This document shows, one piece after another, positions 60,455 through 64,000 of a stretch of DNA of 64,000 bases. Origin of the DNA: Amycolatopsis sp. NBC_01488 (lineage in GTDB: Bacteria; Actinomycetota; Actinomycetes; Mycobacteriales; Pseudonocardiaceae); contig NZ_CP109434.1 in the NCBI RefSeq assembly GCF_036227105.1, forward strand, positions 6,916,501-6,980,500, given 5' to 3'. The notes beneath the pieces were generated by a model. The model did not search any database. It saw only the letters and a program-made list of their open reading frames with translations, and was not told the DNA's origin. Every line of letters starts with the position of its first letter. The first letter of the stretch is position 1. The translations under genes and the position numbers were made by a program.

Positions 60455-60916
60455 ATGACCGTGTACCGCCACACCGCGACCGCCGACGTCCCCGCCGACG
60501 AGCTGTTCGCCTTCCTGAGCCACCCGGAGAACCTGCCGCGGTACTTCCCGGAGATGAAGGTCGCCGAGCCGACGGGCGGCGACAGCGTGCACGTCGAGGC
60601 GGAGGTCGACGGCAAGCGCGTCGCGGGCGAGGCGTGGCTGCACACCGACGCGGCGAACCGCTCGCTGTCGTGGGGCGCCGAAGGCCCCGACGACTACCAC
60701 GGCGAACTGCGGATCGCCGAGGACGGCCCGGCGTCGTCGGAGATCACCGTGACGCTGCACAGCTTCCGCGATGCGGGCGGCGGCGAGGTCCAGCAGGGTC
60801 TCGAGCGCACGGTGGCGGCGATGACCCACGCGGCGACCGCCGACGCCGACGTCGAAGCGGCCGAAGGTCACGGCGGCTGGACGTCCTACGACGCCGAGAA
60901 GGACTCGTCGAGCTGA
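60455..60916 (+). CDS. SRPBCC-family protein
   Basis: Soluble 153-aa protein of the START-like SRPBCC fold (VYRHTATADVPADELFAFLSHPENLPRYFPEM). It is the usual length for a single domain with a hydrophobic ligand cavity. The C-terminal tail (TSYDAEKDSSS) is acidic. Ligand unknown. It is intact, in contrast to the SRPBCC remnant at 50.4 kb. Confidence 0.82.
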   Translation: MTVYRHTATADVPADELFAFLSHPENLPRYFPEMKVAEPTGGDSVHVEAEVDGKRVAGEAWLHTDAANRSLSWGAEGPDDYHGELRIAEDGPASSEITVTLHSFRDAGGGEVQQGLERTVAAMTHAATADADVEAAEGHGGWTSYDAEKDSSS

Positions 60917-61105
60917 GGTGGGAACGGCCCGCAGGCGTTGCCGCGGGTCCGCAGGGCGCCCGGAAAGGCTTGCGGATCGTGACGAGGTCGTCGCCCGGGC
61001 GGCTGATCGTCGCCACTTCTGATTTCCCACCATTGTGTGGCTAGTCGAGCGGGGCTTGCTCTTTTACGGTGATTGCCTCCCTTTCCCCGGCGAAGGTGAT
61101 CCTCC

Positions 61106-62245
61106 GTGCCCGACGCAGACCAGCGCGCTGGCGTGCTGTCCAAACGCGCCCTGGTGACCGCGTCCCACGCGGTCGAGCGCGCCGCGCTCGCCGACGGGAC
61201 GGGCGCCGACACCGTGGTGTTCGCGCTGTTCCAGCGGCTGCCGTACTTCGAACGCGAACGCGAGATGTACGCGCGCATCGCGCGGAAGGCGGCGGTCACC
61301 GTCGTCGGCATGGTCGACTCCCGCCGGCCCGACCTCCCGCACGGCGTCACGCCGGTGCTGCTGCGCCCCGACGAGCCGATGGCGCGCGAGTGGTCGGTCG
61401 CCGTGCTGTCGCCGACGTTCGGGGCCTCGGTCGTCGCGCAGGACCTGGCCGAGGTCGACCCGCAGGCGTCGTCGGTCGAGCGGGCGCGGCTGTTCCGCGG
61501 CCGCTGGGGCCTGCGCCGCGACGAGGCGTACGCGGAGGTCGTCCGGCTCCGCGACGCGATGGGCGAGCGCCTGCCCCCGGCGGTCCGGCGCAAGGTCGGC
61601 GAGGTGCTGGCTTCGGTGCAGGCGCCGGCGGCCGTCGACGTCGAGAGCCGGGCGGAGGCGGCGCTGCGGCACGTGGCGTCCCGGCTGGACGAGGCCCGCG
61701 CGTCGGTCCCGGCCGTCCCGGGCCCGGCGATCGACCCGGACACCGGGCTCGACACCCTGGCCGGCCTCACGCGCTGGCTCGGCGACGCGACGGACACCGT
61801 GCCGCTCGGCTTGGTGCTGGTCGCGGTCGACGACCCGGCCGCGGTCGAGCGGCGGCACGGCACCCGCGTCCGGCTGCACACGGAGCAGAACATCGCCGAC
61901 CTGCTGCGCGGCGGACTGCGTCCCCTCGATCGCGCGGTCCGGCTCGGGCCGGGAGAGTTCCTGGTGGTCCAGCCGGCGGTGCCGGGCGCGGAACTGACGT
62001 CCCGCAGCCGGCACCTGGAGCGCCGGCTGGCGGCCTTGCACGCGACCTATCCGTTCGTGGACCTGCATCCCCGCACGACGACGCTGCTGACCCGCCAGCG
62101 TCCGTTGCCGCTGCAGAAGCTCCGGGCCCAGCTGCGCGAAGTCCCGGCGGTGGCGTGGTGGCCGCCGAGCCAGGGCTCGCTCCCGATCCCGCCGGAGCCG
62201 CAGCGCCTGGTGCTGCGCTCGGGAGCGGGGGCGTGGTTCCGCTGA
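61106..62245 (+). CDS. DICT sensory-domain protein with degenerate GGDEF domain
   Basis: 379-aa cytoplasmic protein. The N-terminal ~170 residues resemble the DICT sensory domain (SKRALVTASHAVERAAL, TVVFALFQRLPYFERE, REWSVAVLSPTFGASVVAQD). From residue 205 the sequence follows a GGDEF domain: DPDTGL (210-215) for DxLTGL, LVLVAVDDPAAVERRHG for the substrate strand, and DRAVRLGPGEFLVV where GGDEF should be (281-285 = Gly-Pro-Gly-Glu-Phe). The catalytic signature is lost, so it is more likely a GTP or c-di-GMP sensor than a cyclase. The second 21-bp repeat array follows its stop. Confidence 0.8.
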   Translation: MPDADQRAGVLSKRALVTASHAVERAALADGTGADTVVFALFQRLPYFEREREMYARIARKAAVTVVGMVDSRRPDLPHGVTPVLLRPDEPMAREWSVAVLSPTFGASVVAQDLAEVDPQASSVERARLFRGRWGLRRDEAYAEVVRLRDAMGERLPPAVRRKVGEVLASVQAPAAVDVESRAEAALRHVASRLDEARASVPAVPGPAIDPDTGLDTLAGLTRWLGDATDTVPLGLVLVAVDDPAAVERRHGTRVRLHTEQNIADLLRGGLRPLDRAVRLGPGEFLVVQPAVPGAELTSRSRHLERRLAALHATYPFVDLHPRTTTLLTRQRPLPLQKLRAQLREVPAVAWWPPSQGSLPIPPEPQRLVLRSGAGAWFR

Positions 62246-62246
62246 C

Positions 62247-62387
62247 GCCCGGGGCATCACACGTGATTCCCGGGGCATCACGCGTGATCAGAGGGGCATC
62301 ACGCCGATGCCCGGCCAATCACGCGAGATGCCCCTCTGATCACGCGTGATGCCGCTCCAGTCACGAGAGATGCCCGGTTCGTCACCC
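62247..62387. repeat. Intergenic array 2 of ~21-bp palindromic units
   Basis: Six full units (62247-62267, 62268-62288, 62289-62308, 62309-62329, 62330-62350, 62351-62371) plus a partial seventh, with 20-21 bp period, between the convergent DICT and DHA2 transporter genes. Consensus GCCC-x5-ATCACGCGTGAT matches array 1. Units are more diverged than in array 1. Confidence 0.9.
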
Positions 62388-62407
62388 ACCGCAGTGTGTA
62401 TAACGAC

Positions 62408-63859
62408 CTATACTGCGTGGGACGTTTCGCTTCCGGCTCGGCGGAGGGCCGCAACCGCAGCGGCGAGGATGAAGAGTCCACAAGCGACACCGGCTGAGAC
62501 CTGCACCCCCGCGGTGCAAGCCGACCGTGCAGCGGCGAGGAGCGCGTCCGCGGCCGGCCCGCGCGCCACCGCTTGCGCCTGTGCGGGGCCTGCCTCCGCG
62601 AGCCGGGCCGCCGCGTCGGGAGTGCCGGCGGGGAGCACCAGATGCCGTGCGTACACCGCCGCCGCCAGGGAACCGAACGCCGTCGTTCCCAGGCCCGCAC
62701 CCAGCTCGTACCCGGTCTTCTCCACCGCCGCCGCGCCGCCCGCGCGGTCCGGCGCGGCGGCCGTCAGGAGCGTGTCCGTGCTCGACGTCAGCGCCAGCGC
62801 CATCCCGAACCCCGACCCGATCAGCGCGGCGCCCAGCCACCACGACGTCAGGCCACCCGCCGCCGGCACGGCCAGCGACCCCCCGGCGACCGCGAAGCCC
62901 GAGGTGCGGACCACCGAGTTGCCGAACCGGCCGAGCAACGCCGGCGCCGTCACGCTGCCCACCGCCGACGCCCCGAGCACCAGCAGCAGCCGGGCCGCCG
63001 CGGCCGTCGGGGACAGGCCCAGCACCACCTGCAGGTACTGCGCCAGCAGCAATCCGAGCCCGACCAGCGTGCTCATCACCAGCAGCACCCCGCCCACCGC
63101 GCCCGGCACCCCCGGCCGGCGGAACAGCGCCAGGTCCAGCAGCGGCGACGGCGAAGAACGCTGCCGGCGCACGAACAGTCCCAAGAGGACACACCCGGCC
63201 ACGCCCGCGCCGAGCCCGCCCCCCGACGGCCCGGCGGCGAACGCGATCCCGAGCACGCCGCCCGCCGCGAGCACGGCGCTGAGCGCGTCCCAGTGGCCGC
63301 GTCCGGGCGGCGAGCGCGGCAGCCGGCGCAGTGCCGCGACCACCGCCGCGAGGATCACCGGCGGGTTGACCAGGAACGTCGCCCGCCAGCCCCACGCCTC
63401 GACGAGCACGCCGCCCAGCACCGGTCCGAACACCGAGCCGGTGCCCGCGATGCCGCTGCACACCGCGATCGCCGTGCGCCGACGGCGGCGGTCCGGGAAC
63501 AGCTCCCGCAGCAGCGACATCGTCACCGGCATGATCATCGCGCCGCCGCAGCCGAGCACCGCGCGGGCGGCGATCAGCGCCGCGACGTTCGGCGCGAACG
63601 CGCAGCCGAGCGACGCCGCCCCGAACACGGCGTAGCCGGTGACGAGCACGCGCCGCCGCCCGAAGCGGTCGCCGAGCGTGCCGGAGGGCAGGAGCAGCGG
63701 CGCCGCCGTGAGCGGGTAGACCGCCACGATCCACACCTGCGCCGCCGCGCCCGGCCGCAGGTCCCGGACGAGGTCGGGCAGGGCGACGTGCAGCACCGTC
63801 GCGTCCACGGCCACCAGGAACAGCCCCGCGCCGAGCACGGCCAGCAGCGGCCGGCTCAC
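62408..63859 (-). CDS. DHA2-family multidrug exporter (MFS)
   Basis: Major facilitator with about 14 helices, 483 aa. Motif A is GTLGDRFGRRRVLV; motif C is in SGIAGTGSVFGPVLGG, the signature of drug/H+ antiporters. GTG 63859 overlaps the stop of the upstream thioesterase-like gene, so the exporter is co-translated with it and may export that gene cluster's product. This is inferred from coupling only. Confidence 0.92.
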   Translation of the reverse strand: MSRPLLAVLGAGLFLVAVDATVLHVALPDLVRDLRPGAAAQVWIVAVYPLTAAPLLLPSGTLGDRFGRRRVLVTGYAVFGAASLGCAFAPNVAALIAARAVLGCGGAMIMPVTMSLLRELFPDRRRRRTAIAVCSGIAGTGSVFGPVLGGVLVEAWGWRATFLVNPPVILAAVVAALRRLPRSPPGRGHWDALSAVLAAGGVLGIAFAAGPSGGGLGAGVAGCVLLGLFVRRQRSSPSPLLDLALFRRPGVPGAVGGVLLVMSTLVGLGLLLAQYLQVVLGLSPTAAAARLLLVLGASAVGSVTAPALLGRFGNSVVRTSGFAVAGGSLAVPAAGGLTSWWLGAALIGSGFGMALALTSSTDTLLTAAAPDRAGGAAAVEKTGYELGAGLGTTAFGSLAAAVYARHLVLPAGTPDAAARLAEAGPAQAQAVARGPAADALLAAARSACTAGVQVSAGVACGLFILAAAVAALRRAGSETSHAV

Positions 63860-64000
63860 AGCAGCCTCGCGAGGTGCCGCGCGACGACGTCGACGTGCGG
63901 CGGGTCGATGACGGACAGGTGGTGCGCGCGGACCGGCACGATCTCCAGGCGCGGGCAGAGGTCCGCCCACCCGGCCGCGGAGTCGCTGCGGGAGTAACGC
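63856..64000 (-). CDS. Thioesterase-like alpha/beta-hydrolase C-terminus, partial
   Basis: The last 47 codons of a gene running in from the right edge. The segment WADLCPRLEIVPVRAHHLSVIDPPHVDVVARHLARLL matches the C-terminal His region of type I thioesterase domains of nonribosomal peptide or polyketide synthases. It could end a synthetase or be a free thioesterase. Its stop overlaps the exporter start (GTGA). Confidence 0.6.
   Translation of the reverse strand, partial: RYSRSDSAAGWADLCPRLEIVPVRAHHLSVIDPPHVDVVARHLARLL

Noticed and set aside
1..64000. tRNA, rRNA, insertion sequences, prophage or integrative elements
   Set aside because: I found no tRNA-like cloverleaf, rRNA segment, transposase, integrase or attachment-site duplication by reading both strands; a dedicated search was not possible.

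Overview
The window is high-GC actinobacterial chromosome. Several features point to a Pseudonocardiaceae member such as Amycolatopsis: GTG starts and GTGA/ATGA gene overlaps are frequent, there is a galactan polymerase GlfT2 (arabinogalactan wall), actinobacterial glycogen genes and many short-leader or leaderless promoters. The genus is an inference. I see no rRNA, tRNA, insertion sequence or CRISPR array.

Layout. 1-5.0 kb: glycerol locus, with an IclR-type repressor (cut by the left edge) divergent from glpF-glpK-glpD and paired operator-like palindromes between them. 5.05-10.3 kb: APH-like kinase, argG (apparently leaderless, with an ARG-box-like site on its -10), a quinone oxidoreductase with its TetR regulator and two matching operators, and a UPF0718 permease. 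10.4-15.5 kb: secreted trypsin-like protease, a translationally coupled C70-like cysteine protease plus wall-anchored partner, a double-domain Lrp regulator and an alditol oxidase. 15.5-29.5 kb: a pectin-utilisation island. It holds a LacI regulator, two PL1 and one PL3 pectate lyases, a CE8 pectin methylesterase, an ABC sugar importer without its ATPase, a YesL-like protein, three Gfo/Idh/MocA oxidoreductases and a DUF6807 protein. Related promoters and AAGCGCTT-centred palindromes link its transcription units. 29.5-40.5 kb: manganese catalase, a BTAD/SARP regulator facing a small secreted protein across an 11-bp-phased repeat array, a universal stress protein, an epimerase, a PucR-type regulator, an esterase, two dehydrogenases and three small ORFs. 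40.5-47.9 kb: a leftward block of two GT-C membrane glycosyltransferases, GlfT2, GlgM and GlgC. 48-64 kb: STAS protein, CarH-like MerR regulator with altered B12 motifs, a broken SRPBCC gene, a very large GH2 enzyme with a discoidin domain inserted inside it, a PucR regulator, an aminotransferase-V protein, an acyltransferase, GT87, DUF4383, SRPBCC, a DICT protein with a degenerate GGDEF domain, a DHA2 transporter and the end of a thioesterase-like gene.

The most unusual signals are: (i) two intergenic arrays of about 21-bp units with ATCACGCGTGAT-type palindromic cores, each lying exactly between convergent genes about 6 kb apart; (ii) the four in-phase GTCGAC elements (11-bp period, 8 bp from a -10-like hexamer) facing the SARP gene; (iii) the operator and promoter code of the pectin island; (iv) a set of proteins that keep a fold but have lost signature residues (Gfo/Idh/MocA EKP to ETP, GGDEF to GPGEF, CarH Wx9EH to Wx9EW).
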